A stretch of 64,000 nucleotides of DNA from DASSUW01 sp963759375 (GTDB lineage Bacteria > Actinomycetota > Thermoleophilia > Solirubrobacterales > Solirubrobacteraceae): assembly GCA_963759375.1 (NCBI GenBank), contig CAVWYY010000008.1:372001-436000 (forward strand). Direction: 5' to 3'. Both the position numbers and the translations under genes were made by a program. Below, in pieces: positions 1 to 9,527 of this stretch. The notes beneath the pieces are model-generated. The model was not told the origin of the DNA and did no database searches. It saw only the letters and a program-made list of their open reading frames with translations. The first letter of the stretch is position 1; each line of letters begins with the position of its first letter.

Positions 1-187
1 CGATCGCGAAGAAAATGGTCCAGCGGTCCAGGTTGCGCTCCATCAGCGAACCGCCGGACGAGCCGCCCGTGGCGCCGACACCGAAGGCACCCGACATCCC
101 GGCGTCCTTCCCGGAGTGCAGGAGAATCAGGAAGATGAGGATCACCGCGACGAAGACCTGCAGGACGGAGAGCGCCGACTGGAGCAT
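1..187 (-). CDS. secG: Protein translocase subunit SecG (partial)
   Basis: SecG is the small auxiliary membrane subunit of the SecYEG protein-export channel. The leftward reading frame starts at an ATG at 187 (MLQSALSVLQVFVAVILIF) and shows the first transmembrane helix. A Gly/Ser-rich cytoplasmic loop (GAFGVGATGGSSGGS) follows, then the start of the second helix (LDRWTIFFAI). Its C-terminus lies beyond the window edge. It sits 35 bp downstream of the ccm genes on the same strand. In many actinobacteria secG follows tpiA, but here tpiA is about 18 kb away. Family assignment rests on topology and the loop motif. Confidence 0.8.
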   Translation of the reverse strand, partial: MLQSALSVLQVFVAVILIFLILLHSGKDAGMSGAFGVGATGGSSGGSLMERNLDRWTIFFAI

Positions 188-221
188 CGGAGATCCAGGG
201 TACTAGGCGAGCGTCGATGCC

Positions 222-512
222 CTAGGAACGCTCGGCGCCGTTCGAGGTTGGGAGGTCGTCCAGCGCGCGCAGGATGTCCACCGCCTCGGCGCGCAGCGAG
301 CGGTCCATGACCCGCCAGTCGGCCTCGGACAGCTTGCCGGTGCGGTAGTCGAGCTCGGCGTCGCGGATCTCGCGGTACTTGGCGTCGCGCGCCGCCTCGA
401 GGTCGGCGCGGTCCGCGCTCTCGGCCGCCTCGTCCACCCGGCGGCGGCGCAGCGGCGCCGAGACCACCAGCACCACCACGGCGAGGACGACGAAAATGAG
501 GATGTAATCCAT
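222..512 (-). CDS. CcmI-like short membrane protein of cytochrome c maturation
   Basis: This is a 96-residue protein. Residues 3-20 form one N-terminal membrane helix, followed by a basic patch and a charged helical tail (YREIRDAELDYRTGKLSEADW). That helix-plus-tail layout is typical of the N-terminal part of CcmI/CycH, which helps deliver apocytochrome c to the CcmF/CcmH heme ligation machinery. It ends right after ccmF (ATG at 512, ccmF stop at 513-515), so co-transcription with ccmE-ccmF is very likely. The TPR domain of full-length CcmI is absent. Function is inferred from position and the short motif, not from strong homology. Confidence 0.6.
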   Translation of the reverse strand: MDYILIFVVLAVVVLVVSAPLRRRRVDEAAESADRADLEAARDAKYREIRDAELDYRTGKLSEADWRVMDRSLRAEAVDILRALDDLPTSNGAERS

Positions 513-2705
<2,193 letters not shown>

Positions 2706-2706
2706 G

Positions 2707-3108
2707 TCAGCTTTGCTCGGCCGTGAACTTCGACGGGCACTTGGTCACCAGCGAGTCCTTCTCGCCGACGAAGACGCCGCCCTCCTTGCGGACGTCGACG
2801 ATGACCTCGCGCCCCGCCCGGAACGGGTCGGGCAGCACGCCGTCGTACCGGACCGGCACCGAGACGCTGCCCGTGCGGTCGCGCACCCTGAAGTTCGTGA
2901 CCGTGCCGTTGCGCTCATAGCCCGGAACGACCTTCCCGGTGAGCTGGTAGGACTTCCCGGCCTCGGCCGTGCTCAGCAGCTGGCTCGGGCTCCGGGCCTC
3001 ACTGGAGGCCGAGAAGCTCGTGTAAACGAGCGCCACCGCGAGCAGCAGCGCGGCGCTGAGCGCCACGACGAGGCGGATCGTGCGCTTCCGGGCTGGGTCC
3101 ATCGACAC
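2707..3108 (-). CDS. ccmE: Cytochrome c maturation heme chaperone CcmE, Cys-type
   Basis: CcmE is a periplasmic-side heme chaperone that binds heme covalently and hands it to CcmF. It has 133 residues: a membrane anchor at about residues 11-30, then an OB-fold domain (YQLTGKVVPGYERNGTVTNF, VSVPVRYDGVLPDPF). Classic proteins bind heme through HxxxY. Here the equivalent spot reads KCPSKF, a Cys in place of His as in the Cys-type CcmE of archaea and several bacteria, but with Phe where Tyr is usual. It is the first gene of the leftward ccmE-ccmF-ccmI-like operon. Confidence 0.88.
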   Translation of the reverse strand: MSMDPARKRTIRLVVALSAALLLAVALVYTSFSASSEARSPSQLLSTAEAGKSYQLTGKVVPGYERNGTVTNFRVRDRTGSVSVPVRYDGVLPDPFRAGREVIVDVRKEGGVFVGEKDSLVTKCPSKFTAEQS

Positions 3109-3220
3109 CGATTATGGCGAGCCGGTCCGCCGGAGGCTGCGGAGGCGGTTGGACGAATGACCCATCCCTCGTGATGAACGACACATAAAGGTTTGTCCTG
3201 GCCGGCCGAGAAACTTTCAC

Positions 3221-3472
3221 ATGGCGACTCCGTACTTCCCAAAGACGGACATGCAACTCACCGCTTCGCTTCCCAACATCCGACGCCGCGACCGCGGCAA
3301 GCCCCACGCCGGCCGTTCCCGCAACGCCGTCCTGCAGACCCTCGCGCGCGCCAAGCGCAGCGGGGGGCCCGAGGATCGCGCGCTGTACTCCTGCGGCTGC
3401 GGCTACGCCTTCAAGGCCGACGTCTCCACGTCGGTCGGCTGCCCGCAGTGCGGGACGGGCCAGGCCTGGTAA
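3221..3472 (+). CDS. Small zinc-ribbon protein of unknown function
   Basis: An 83-residue basic protein. The N-terminal half is rich in Arg and Lys (RRRDRGKPHAGRSR). The C-terminal half holds a compact zinc-ribbon-like set of cysteines (YSCGCGYAFKAD, then GCPQCGTGQAW). I do not recognise a named family; binding nucleic acid or another protein is a reasonable guess only. The start could instead be the ATG at 3251. It is divergent from ccmE across about 110 bp, and its 3' end overlaps the convergent fetB reading frame by 62 bp. Confidence 0.55.
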   Translation: MATPYFPKTDMQLTASLPNIRRRDRGKPHAGRSRNAVLQTLARAKRSGGPEDRALYSCGCGYAFKADVSTSVGCPQCGTGQAW

Positions 3473-4196
3473 CCCGCTCCCCGGGAGCGGTCACGCCGGC
3501 CACGACGAGGCGCGCGACGGTCAGCGCGGCCACGACCTCGACGGCCAGCAGCGCCAGCAGCACCGTGAGCTGCACGCGCGCCGCCTCGGCCGCCGACGCG
3601 CCGCCGAGCACGAGCCCGACGAACGTGCCGGGAAGCGTCACGAGCCCGACGTTCTTGGTCTGATCGATCAGCGGGATCAGCCCCGTGGTCGCCGACCGGC
3701 GCACGGCGCCGGCCAGCGCGGTCCGCACCGGTACGCCGAGCGCGAGCCGGGTCTCGATCGCCGCGATGTCGTCGGTCACCTGCTCGACGAGCCGCCGCCC
3801 GGTCACCGACGTCGCGGCCATCGCGCCCCCGATGAGGATCCCGGCCACCGGGATGATCTCCCGGGCGGTGAGCGCGAATGCGCCGGCCGCGAACAGCGGA
3901 ACGATGCCGGTCGCCGCGCCGAGCGCGATCGCCGTGCCCGCGCGCAGACGTGCGTGCGAGACGCCCTGCAGCCGCCGGCCGGACGTGAGCGTCGCGGTGC
4001 AGAGCATGACCGCGACGAACGCAGCGGCCAGGCCGCCGTGCTCGAACACCAGGGCCACGATCGCGCCGACCGCCGTCAGCTGCACCGCCGCGCGGAGGGC
4101 GCTGATCGCGATGTCGCGCTCGAGGGCGAGCGAGCCGACGCGCGAGAGCACGATCGCGACAACGACCAGCCCGGCGGCGACGGCGACCTGTGTCAC
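3411..4196 (-). CDS. fetB: FetB-type iron export ABC permease (UPF0014 family)
   Basis: Membrane partner of FetA in the FetAB (YbbLM) exporter, which moves iron out of the cytoplasm in E. coli. The 261-residue product matches the family length (about 259). It has several hydrophobic helices and recognisable stretches: ALRAAVQLTAVGAIVALVF, IPVAGILIGGAMAATSVTGR and the loop TTGLIPLIDQTKNVGLVTLP. The GTG start at 4196 overlaps the fetA stop as GTGA. The last 20 or so residues (ERVTRPGPSRTAG...) look less family-like and run antisense into the zinc-ribbon gene, so the true end may lie a little earlier. Confidence 0.8.
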   Translation of the reverse strand: MTQVAVAAGLVVVAIVLSRVGSLALERDIAISALRAAVQLTAVGAIVALVFEHGGLAAAFVAVMLCTATLTSGRRLQGVSHARLRAGTAIALGAATGIVPLFAAGAFALTAREIIPVAGILIGGAMAATSVTGRRLVEQVTDDIAAIETRLALGVPVRTALAGAVRRSATTGLIPLIDQTKNVGLVTLPGTFVGLVLGGASAAEAARVQLTVLLALLAVEVVAALTVARLVVAGVTAPGERVTRPGPSRTAGSRPTWRRRP

Positions 4197-4814
4197 GCCG
4201 CCAGCTCGATCCGGGCGCCGGCCACGCGCTCGGCCTGCGCCTCGTCGTGGGTCACGATCAGGATCCCCAGCCCGCGCCCGGCCAGCGCGCCGACGAGCTC
4301 CTCGATCGCCGCGGTCGCCACCGAGTCCAGCGCGGCGGTCGGCTCGTCGAGCAGCAGCGCGACCGGGTCGCGCGCGAGCGCCCGCGCCATGGCCACCCGC
4401 GCCGACTCGCCCCCGGACAGCTCCGTCGCCGTGCGGTCCATGAACTCCGGGTCGAGCCCGGTGGCGGCCAGCGCCTCGCGCGAGCGCCGCGTCGTCCGGC
4501 TCCTCGATGCCGTACGCGAGGTTCGCGCGCACGTCGCCCTCGAGCATCACCGGCGCCTGGGTCACGAGCCCGACCCGCCGGCGCAGCGCACACGGCTCGA
4601 GCTCGCGCGCGTCGGCGCCGTCGACCAGCACGCGGCCGCCAGCCGGCTCGTCGAGCCGCACCAGGCAGCGGAGCAGGCTCGACTTGCCGACCCCCGACGG
4701 CCCGACGAGTGCCAGCACCTCCCCCGGCCGCACGGCCAGGTCGACCTCGCGCGCGAGCACCCGGCCGCCGCGCTCGACGACCAGGTCGTGGGTCTCGATG
4801 CGCGGAGGGATCAC
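4193..4814 (-). CDS. fetA: FetA-type ABC ATPase, frameshifted
   Basis: ATP-binding subunit partnering FetB. The N-terminal frame (GTG at 4814) carries Walker A GPSGVGKSS and the Q-loop GLVTQAPVML. The rest continues in another frame with signature LSGGESARVAMARALA, Walker B LLLDEPTAALD and the switch His in IVTHDEAQ. The join is near 4480, where the net shift is +1 (622 nt in all). Both halves are intact family sequence, so an inserted base in the sequence is likelier than a pseudogene. The start lies five bases past the tRNA-Gly gene, unusually tight, so the true start is uncertain. Confidence 0.75.
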
Positions 4815-4818
4815 TCGA

Positions 4819-4890
4819 AGCGGGCGAGGGGAATCGAACCCCCATTTCTGGCTTGGGAAGCCAGCGTCTTAGCCGTTGGACAACGCCCGC
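4819..4890 (-). tRNA. tRNA-Gly (anticodon CCC)
   Basis: Read leftward, the gene folds as a cloverleaf. The acceptor stem GCGGGCG pairs with CGCCCGC, with T as discriminator. The D-arm is GTCC...GGCTAAGAC. The anticodon stem-loop CTGGC-TTCCCAA-GCCAG gives anticodon CCC (reads GGG). The T-arm is GGGGGTTCGATTCCCC. CCA is not encoded. It lies between fetA and the rightward thioredoxin gene. Confidence 0.95.
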
Positions 4891-4931
4891 GGGTGCCGGG
4901 AGTCTATCCCGCCGTCATTACCCTTCAAGAC

Positions 4932-5477
4932 GTGCGCCCGCGCCTCTACTGGCCGATCACCCTTGCCGCCGCGGCGCTGGTCGCGCTGCTCGCCTACGGG
5001 GTCGCGGCGGTGGGTCCCGACACCTCGCTCGACCAGTCGCTGGCCGAAGGCAAGCGGGTCGAGGCGCCGGTCGCCGACCTGCCGAAGCTCGGCGCCGACG
5101 GCACCGGCTCGCTCGCCGAGGAGAAGGGCAAGGTCGTCGTCCTGAACGTGTGGGCGTCGTGGTGTGGGCCGTGCCAGAGCGAGATGCCGCTGCTCCAGCG
5201 CACGCACGACAAGATCGCCTCGCAGGGCGGTGTCGTGCTCGGCATCGACATGCAGGAACCGCCCGAGAAGGCGCTCGAGTTCCTCGACAAGAAGCAGGTC
5301 ACGTTCCCGAGCCTGCGCGACCGTGACAAGGAGTACGCGCGCAAGTTCGGGGTCACCGGCTATCCGGAGACGTTCCTGATCGACCGCGACGGCAAGATCG
5401 CCGCGCTCCGGCGCGGGCCGGTCGACCAGGAGTGGCTCGACAAGCACCTGCCGAAGCTGCTCGAGGAGCAGGCGTGA
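4932..5477 (+). CDS. resA: ResA/TlpA-like membrane-anchored thioredoxin
   Basis: Predicted extracytoplasmic thioredoxin that keeps the CXXCH cysteines of apocytochrome c reduced. It has 181 residues: a membrane anchor at about 8-28 (ITLAAAALVALLAYGVAAV), then an AhpC/TSA-thioredoxin fold. The active site is VWASWCGPCQSEMPLL and the cis-Pro region is VTGYPETFLIDRDGKI. I chose the GTG at 4932 because it just precedes the anchor; no good Shine-Dalgarno is visible. The stop overlaps the ccmH start (GTGA), making resA-ccmH-ccdA one operon. Confidence 0.85.
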   Translation: MRPRLYWPITLAAAALVALLAYGVAAVGPDTSLDQSLAEGKRVEAPVADLPKLGADGTGSLAEEKGKVVVLNVWASWCGPCQSEMPLLQRTHDKIASQGGVVLGIDMQEPPEKALEFLDKKQVTFPSLRDRDKEYARKFGVTGYPETFLIDRDGKIAALRRGPVDQEWLDKHLPKLLEEQA

Positions 5478-5914
5478 GGATCCTGCTCGCGCTCATCCTG
5501 GTCCTGGGGCTGACCGCGGCCGCCGAGCCGCAGGCGACGCTGCCGGACATCGAGGACGAGGTGATGTGCGTCGAGTGCAAGACGGCGCTGAACATCTCCA
5601 CCTCGCCGGTCGCCGACCAGGAGCGCGCGTTCATCCGCGAGAAGATCGCCCAGGGCATGACCAAGTCGGAGATCAAGGCCGCCCTGGTGGACGCCTACGG
5701 ACCCGACGTGCTCGGCGAGCCCGAGGCGAAGGGGTTCGACCTGAGCGTGTGGCTCGTGCCGATCGCGCTCGTGCTGGCGGCGGGCGGTGGCGTGCTGCTG
5801 CTCGCCCGGCGCTGGCGCCGCACGGCCGCCGAGCCGCCCGCGGCCCCCGGCCCGGACCTCGACCCCGCCGACTCCCGGCGGCTCGACGCCGAGCTGTCCA
5901 GCTTCGACCGGTGA
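5474..5914 (+). CDS. ccmH: Cytochrome c maturation protein CcmH
   Basis: CcmH is a membrane-anchored thiol oxidoreductase that presents reduced apocytochrome c to CcmF. The 146-residue product has a signal or anchor segment (ILLALILVLGLTAAAEPQA). The conserved redox motif follows (VMCVECKTALNISTS; family form LxCxxCQ). A helical domain comes next (REKIAQGMTKSEIKAALVDAYGPDVL), then a C-terminal membrane helix (about 92-112) and an acidic tail. The GTG start at 5474 overlaps the resA stop and its own stop overlaps ccdA, indicating translational coupling. Confidence 0.9.
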   Translation: MRILLALILVLGLTAAAEPQATLPDIEDEVMCVECKTALNISTSPVADQERAFIREKIAQGMTKSEIKAALVDAYGPDVLGEPEAKGFDLSVWLVPIALVLAAGGGVLLLARRWRRTAAEPPAAPGPDLDPADSRRLDAELSSFDR

Positions 5915-6657
5915 ACGAGGGCGTCGACACCACCGTCATCGCCGCGTTCGCGGTCGGCTTCGTGTCGTTCGTCTCGCCGTGCGTGCTGCCGCTCGTGCCC
6001 GGCTATCTGTCGGCCGTGTCCGGCGTCTCGCTCGTCGAGATCCAGCACGGGGAGAAGCGCCTCTCGCGCGTGCTGCTGCCCGCGATCGTGTTCTGCCTGG
6101 CGTTCACGGTCGTGTTCGTGGCGCTCGGGATGACCGCCACCGGGCTCGGCTCGACGCTGCGCGACGGCCGCGGCACGCTCGACAAGGTCGCCGGCGTGGT
6201 GATCATCGGGCTCGGCGTCCTGTTCCTCGTCACGCCGTTCGTGCCCAAGCTCAACCGCGAGTGGCGGCCCGACGCGCTGATCTCGCGCGCAGGGTCCGGC
6301 GGCCCGCTGATCGCCGGCGCGGCGTTCGCGTTCGCCTGGACGCCGTGCGTCGGCCCCACGCTCGGCACGATCCTCACCGCCGCCAGCGTCCAGGACACGG
6401 TCGGCAAGGGGGCGGTGCTGCTGCTCTTCTACTCGGCCGGCCTCGCGGTGCCGTTCCTGATCACGGCCGTGGCGTTCACCCGCGCGACGGCCGCGTTCCG
6501 CTGGCTGCGCGACCGCTACCTGATCATCACCGCGGTGTCCGGCGTCGTGCTCATCGCGATGGGCGTCCTGCTGTTCACCGGCGAGCTCGCGACCCTGAAC
6601 ATCAAGGCCCAGAACGCGCTCAACGACCTCGGCCTGAACTTCTTCAACGAACTCTAA
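5911..6657 (+). CDS. ccdA: Cytochrome c biogenesis thiol transporter CcdA
   Basis: CcdA passes reducing equivalents from cytoplasmic thioredoxin across the membrane to ResA. The 248-residue product has about six transmembrane helices. The two hallmark cysteines lie in helices 1 and 4: FVSFVSPCVLPLVPGYLS near the N-terminus and FAWTPCVGPTLGTIL in the second half. The GTG start overlaps the ccmH stop. It is the last gene of the resA-ccmH-ccdA operon; the next gene begins 29 bp later and is functionally unrelated. Confidence 0.92.
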   Translation: MNEGVDTTVIAAFAVGFVSFVSPCVLPLVPGYLSAVSGVSLVEIQHGEKRLSRVLLPAIVFCLAFTVVFVALGMTATGLGSTLRDGRGTLDKVAGVVIIGLGVLFLVTPFVPKLNREWRPDALISRAGSGGPLIAGAAFAFAWTPCVGPTLGTILTAASVQDTVGKGAVLLLFYSAGLAVPFLITAVAFTRATAAFRWLRDRYLIITAVSGVVLIAMGVLLFTGELATLNIKAQNALNDLGLNFFNEL

Positions 6658-6686
6658 GAAACCGCCGCCGCCCGGGGGTTTCCCCC

Positions 6687-7337
6687 ATGGCGCGTGGCCG
6701 CTCGCTCCGGGACCCTGCCCGGATGCTCCCCAGGACCCTCCCCGACGGCACCGCCGTGGTCCTCCGCCCCCAGACGCTTGAGGACCGGTCGCGGCTCGCC
6801 GACTTCTTCGCCAGCCTTTCCCCCCGATCGCGCTACCAGCGCTTCTTCACCGGCATGCCACCCCGACTGCCGTCGAAGATGCTCGACGCGCTCGCCGACG
6901 TCGACGGCCACCGTCACGTCGGCCTGCTCGCCCTCGTCGACGACGACGTCGTCGGCGCGGCGCGCTATTTGCGCCAGCGCGACCGCCCGACGGTCGCCGA
7001 CATCGCGTTCACCGTCGCCGACGCCATGCAGGGCCGCGGCCTCGGGCGGCTGATGCTGCACGAGCTCCAGGCGCACGCCGCCCGCCGCGGCATCACCCGC
7101 TTCGTGTTCGACACGCTGGCGGCCAACGCGGCCTCGCTGGCCGTGGCGCGCGCCCTCGGCGCGCGGCTGCAGCCCGCCGGCGTGACGGTCGAGGGCGTGA
7201 TCTACATCGAGTCGGGCGCCGAGACCCCGAGCAGGCCGAGCGCGCGCCCGATCGTCCGCCGCGTGGCGACGCACAGGCCCAGCCGGAACGACTCGAGCTG
7301 CCGCGGCTCCGCGCCGACGACCCTGCAGTCGCGGTAG
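6687..7337 (+). CDS. GNAT-family N-acetyltransferase
   Basis: A 216-residue acyltransferase of the GNAT fold. Family features are the strand VVLRPQTLEDRSRLADFF, the acetyl-CoA loop ADAMQGRGLGRLMLHEL (about residues 112-128) and the C-terminal VFDTLAANAASLAVARALGA. The substrate is unknown. The ATG at 6687 follows a purine-poor leader with no clear ribosome-binding site. The last 45 codons run antisense over the 3' end of argS and look non-family (SGAETPSRPSARP), so a natural end near 7200 displaced by an indel is possible. Confidence 0.75.
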   Translation: MARGRSLRDPARMLPRTLPDGTAVVLRPQTLEDRSRLADFFASLSPRSRYQRFFTGMPPRLPSKMLDALADVDGHRHVGLLALVDDDVVGAARYLRQRDRPTVADIAFTVADAMQGRGLGRLMLHELQAHAARRGITRFVFDTLAANAASLAVARALGARLQPAGVTVEGVIYIESGAETPSRPSARPIVRRVATHRPSRNDSSCRGSAPTTLQSR

Positions 7338-8803
7338 AACGCCGTGAACGTCTGCGCGAGCTCCAGCGCGTAGGTGGCGATCCGGTGCGGCGCGCGGCGC
7401 ACGGCCGCCTCGTTCGCCTCGGCCGGGAACGCGAGCAGCTTCTTGATCAGCTCGCGCTCGGCCGGGTGGAGCTCCAGGTCGCCTGAGGGCATCTCGGGCT
7501 CGCGGCCCGCCTTGCGCAGCACGGAGGCGATCCGCGCGTGCGCGTACTGCACGTAGTAGACCGGGTTCTCGGCCGACTCCTCGCGCGCGAGGTCGAGATC
7601 GAGGTCGATCGTCGAGTCGTTCGAGCGCTGGAGCATGAAGTAGCGCGTGGCGTCGACCCCGATCTCGTCGATCAGGTCGTCGAGCGTGATGAACTCGCCG
7701 CGCCGCTTGGACATCGACGCCCGCTCGCCCTTCTCGACCAGGTGCACGAACTGCAGGAGCGGGATCTCGAGCTTGTCCGGGTCGGCGCCGGCGACGGCCA
7801 TCGCGGCCTTGAAGCGCGGGACATACCCGTGATGGTCGGACCCGAGCGGGATGATCAGCCGCTCCCAGCCGCGCTCGAGCTTGTTCTCGACGTACGCGAC
7901 GTCGGCCGCGTAGTACGTCGGCTCGCCGGTGGACCGCAGGATCACGCGATCCTGGTCGTCGCCGAACGTGGTCGTCCGCAGCCACAGCGCGCCCTCGTGG
8001 CGGTAGCTGTGGCCCGCCTTCTCGACCTGTGCGAACGCCCGCTCGATCGCGCCGTCGTGCAGCCCGCGCTCGGAGAACCAGGTGTCGAAGTGCACGCGGT
8101 AGCGCTCGAGCGTGGCCTGAATCCGCTCGATCATCAGCGCGCCGCCCGCCGCCGCCAGGTCCTCGGGCTCGCGCTCGGCGGCGTCCGGGATCGCGGCCGC
8201 CAACTCGGCCACGTAGTCGCCCTGGTAGCCGTCCTCGGGCACCGCCTCGCCGCGCGCGCGGGCCTGGATCGACTGCCCGAGCCGCAGCAGCTGCCCGCCG
8301 GCGTCGTTGAAGTAGTACTCGCGGGAGACCTCGTGGCCGGCGAACTCGAGCAGCCGCGCCAGCGCGTCGCCGTAGGCGGCATGGCGGCCGCTCGCGGCGG
8401 TCAGCGGCCCGGTCGGGTTGGCGGACACGAACTCGAGGTTGACCCGCTCGCGCAGCTCCGCCGTGCCCGAGCCCCAGTCGTCGCCCGCCGCGAGCACGTG
8501 GGCGGCGGCCGCCGTGTACCAGGCATCCGCCAGGAAGACGTTGAGGAACCCGGGGCCGGCGACCTCGACGCGCTCGACGCGCTCGCCGAGCCGCTCGGTC
8601 AGCGCCGCGCCCAGGCGCTCGGCCACCTCGCGCGGCGGCTGCTTGAGCGCCGGCGCGAGCAGCATTGCGGCGTTCGTCGAGTAGTCGCCGAAGCCGGCCT
8701 TCTTCGGCCGCTCGAGCGTCGGCGACACGGAGCCGTTGCCGAGCTCGGCGGCGACGGCCTCGACGGCGGTGCGGAGGTCATCGATCGGAGAGGGCAAGGT
8801 CAA
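7202..8803 (-). CDS. argS: Arginyl-tRNA synthetase with altered HIGH motif
   Basis: Charges tRNA-Arg with arginine. The 533-residue class I synthetase has the N-terminal Add-1 domain (FGDYSTNAAMLLAPAL), the catalytic Rossmann fold and a KMSKS-like loop ERASMSKRRGEFITLDDL. The C-terminal anticodon-binding domain is also clear (NPVYYVQYAHARIASVLR). Where other ArgRS have TGPLHxGHxR, this one reads TGPLTAASGRHAAYGDA, so both HIGH histidines are missing. The rest is well conserved, so it is probably the working enzyme. A TTG start at 8803 overlaps the rlmH stop by four bases. Confidence 0.93.
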   Translation of the reverse strand: MTLPSPIDDLRTAVEAVAAELGNGSVSPTLERPKKAGFGDYSTNAAMLLAPALKQPPREVAERLGAALTERLGERVERVEVAGPGFLNVFLADAWYTAAAAHVLAAGDDWGSGTAELRERVNLEFVSANPTGPLTAASGRHAAYGDALARLLEFAGHEVSREYYFNDAGGQLLRLGQSIQARARGEAVPEDGYQGDYVAELAAAIPDAAEREPEDLAAAGGALMIERIQATLERYRVHFDTWFSERGLHDGAIERAFAQVEKAGHSYRHEGALWLRTTTFGDDQDRVILRSTGEPTYYAADVAYVENKLERGWERLIIPLGSDHHGYVPRFKAAMAVAGADPDKLEIPLLQFVHLVEKGERASMSKRRGEFITLDDLIDEIGVDATRYFMLQRSNDSTIDLDLDLAREESAENPVYYVQYAHARIASVLRKAGREPEMPSGDLELHPAERELIKKLLAFPAEANEAAVRRAPHRIATYALELAQTFTAFYRDCRVVGAEPRQLESFRLGLCVATRRTIGRALGLLGVSAPDSM

Positions 8804-9207
8804 TGATGGTACGGCTCGTTGGCCAGGATCTTGTGCGCGCGGAACAGCTGCTCGAGCAGCACCACGCGCGCGAGCTGGTGCGGGAGGGTCATCGCGCCCA
8901 GCGAGAGGCGGTGATCGACGCGGTCGAGCTCGGTCCCGTACGGCCCGCCGACCACGAAGCAGACGTCACGCCCGCCCTGGCGGCGGTCCTCGAGCCAGCG
9001 CGCGAACGCCTCCGACGTGTACTCCTTGCCGCCGGCGTCCAGCAGCGACACGTACGACCGCTCGGGGATCCGGCGCTCGACCTGCTCGTCCTCGCGCACC
9101 TCGATCAGCGTCACCCGCGCGTGGCGGGCGAGCAGCCGCTGGTAGTGCTGGACGTCGTCCACGTACGGCGGGCGTACCCGGCCGACCGCGAGCACGGTGT
9201 ACTGCAC
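8800..9207 (-). CDS. rlmH: 23S rRNA pseudouridine(1915) N3-methyltransferase RlmH
   Basis: RlmH is a SPOUT-class methyltransferase that modifies pseudouridine 1915 in helix 69 of 23S rRNA. The 135-residue product is a little shorter than the usual 155. The SAM-binding trefoil knot is clear: VCFVVGGPYGTELDRVDHRLSLGAMTLPHQLARVVLLEQLFRA, here given as segments around GGPYG and LSLGAMTLPHQ, with the terminal NEPYHH (family NxPYHH). The GTG start at 9207 is only 20 bp from the divergent DUF3467 gene. It is coupled to argS downstream through TTGA. Confidence 0.9.
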   Translation of the reverse strand: MQYTVLAVGRVRPPYVDDVQHYQRLLARHARVTLIEVREDEQVERRIPERSYVSLLDAGGKEYTSEAFARWLEDRRQGGRDVCFVVGGPYGTELDRVDHRLSLGAMTLPHQLARVVLLEQLFRAHKILANEPYHH

Positions 9208-9227
9208 CGCTGCGATACTAGGGCGGC

Positions 9228-9527
9228 GTGGACGCGGACAACCCCGAGCGCCACATCAACCTCCATACCTCGCCCGAGGTCATGGCGGGGATGTACGCGA
9301 ACTTCGCCAACGTCTCGCACTCGGACTACGAGTTCACGATCACCTTCGCGCGGGTCGACCACGAGGTCGAGAACGAGGAGGTGCCGGGCGTGGTGGTCTC
9401 GCGGATCAGCCTGTCGCCCCGGTTCATGCGCGAGCTGATCGACGCCATGGAGGACAACTGGTCCAAGTGGCAGACCAAGGAGGGGATCAAGAACCTCCCG
9501 GAGGTCCCGCGGGACGACGAGCGTTGA
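9228..9527 (+). CDS. DUF3467 family protein
   Basis: A 99-residue soluble protein matching the DUF3467 pattern: a beta-rich core (YANFANVSHSDYEFTITFARVDHEV), the strand VVVSRISLSPRFMRELIDAMEDN and a basic C-terminal tail. Family members are small and widespread, often beside housekeeping genes, and their role is unknown. The GTG start at 9228 is only 20 bp from divergent rlmH, which leaves little room for two promoters. The 3' end overlaps the convergent M48 protease gene by 41 bp. Confidence 0.8.
   Translation: MDADNPERHINLHTSPEVMAGMYANFANVSHSDYEFTITFARVDHEVENEEVPGVVVSRISLSPRFMRELIDAMEDNWSKWQTKEGIKNLPEVPRDDER

Noticed and set aside
4193..4814. Programmed +1 frameshifting as explanation for fetA and the other broken genes
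   Set aside because: The contexts share no slippery motif and occur in unrelated genes. Dropping one base restores exact family spacing, so sequence error is simpler.
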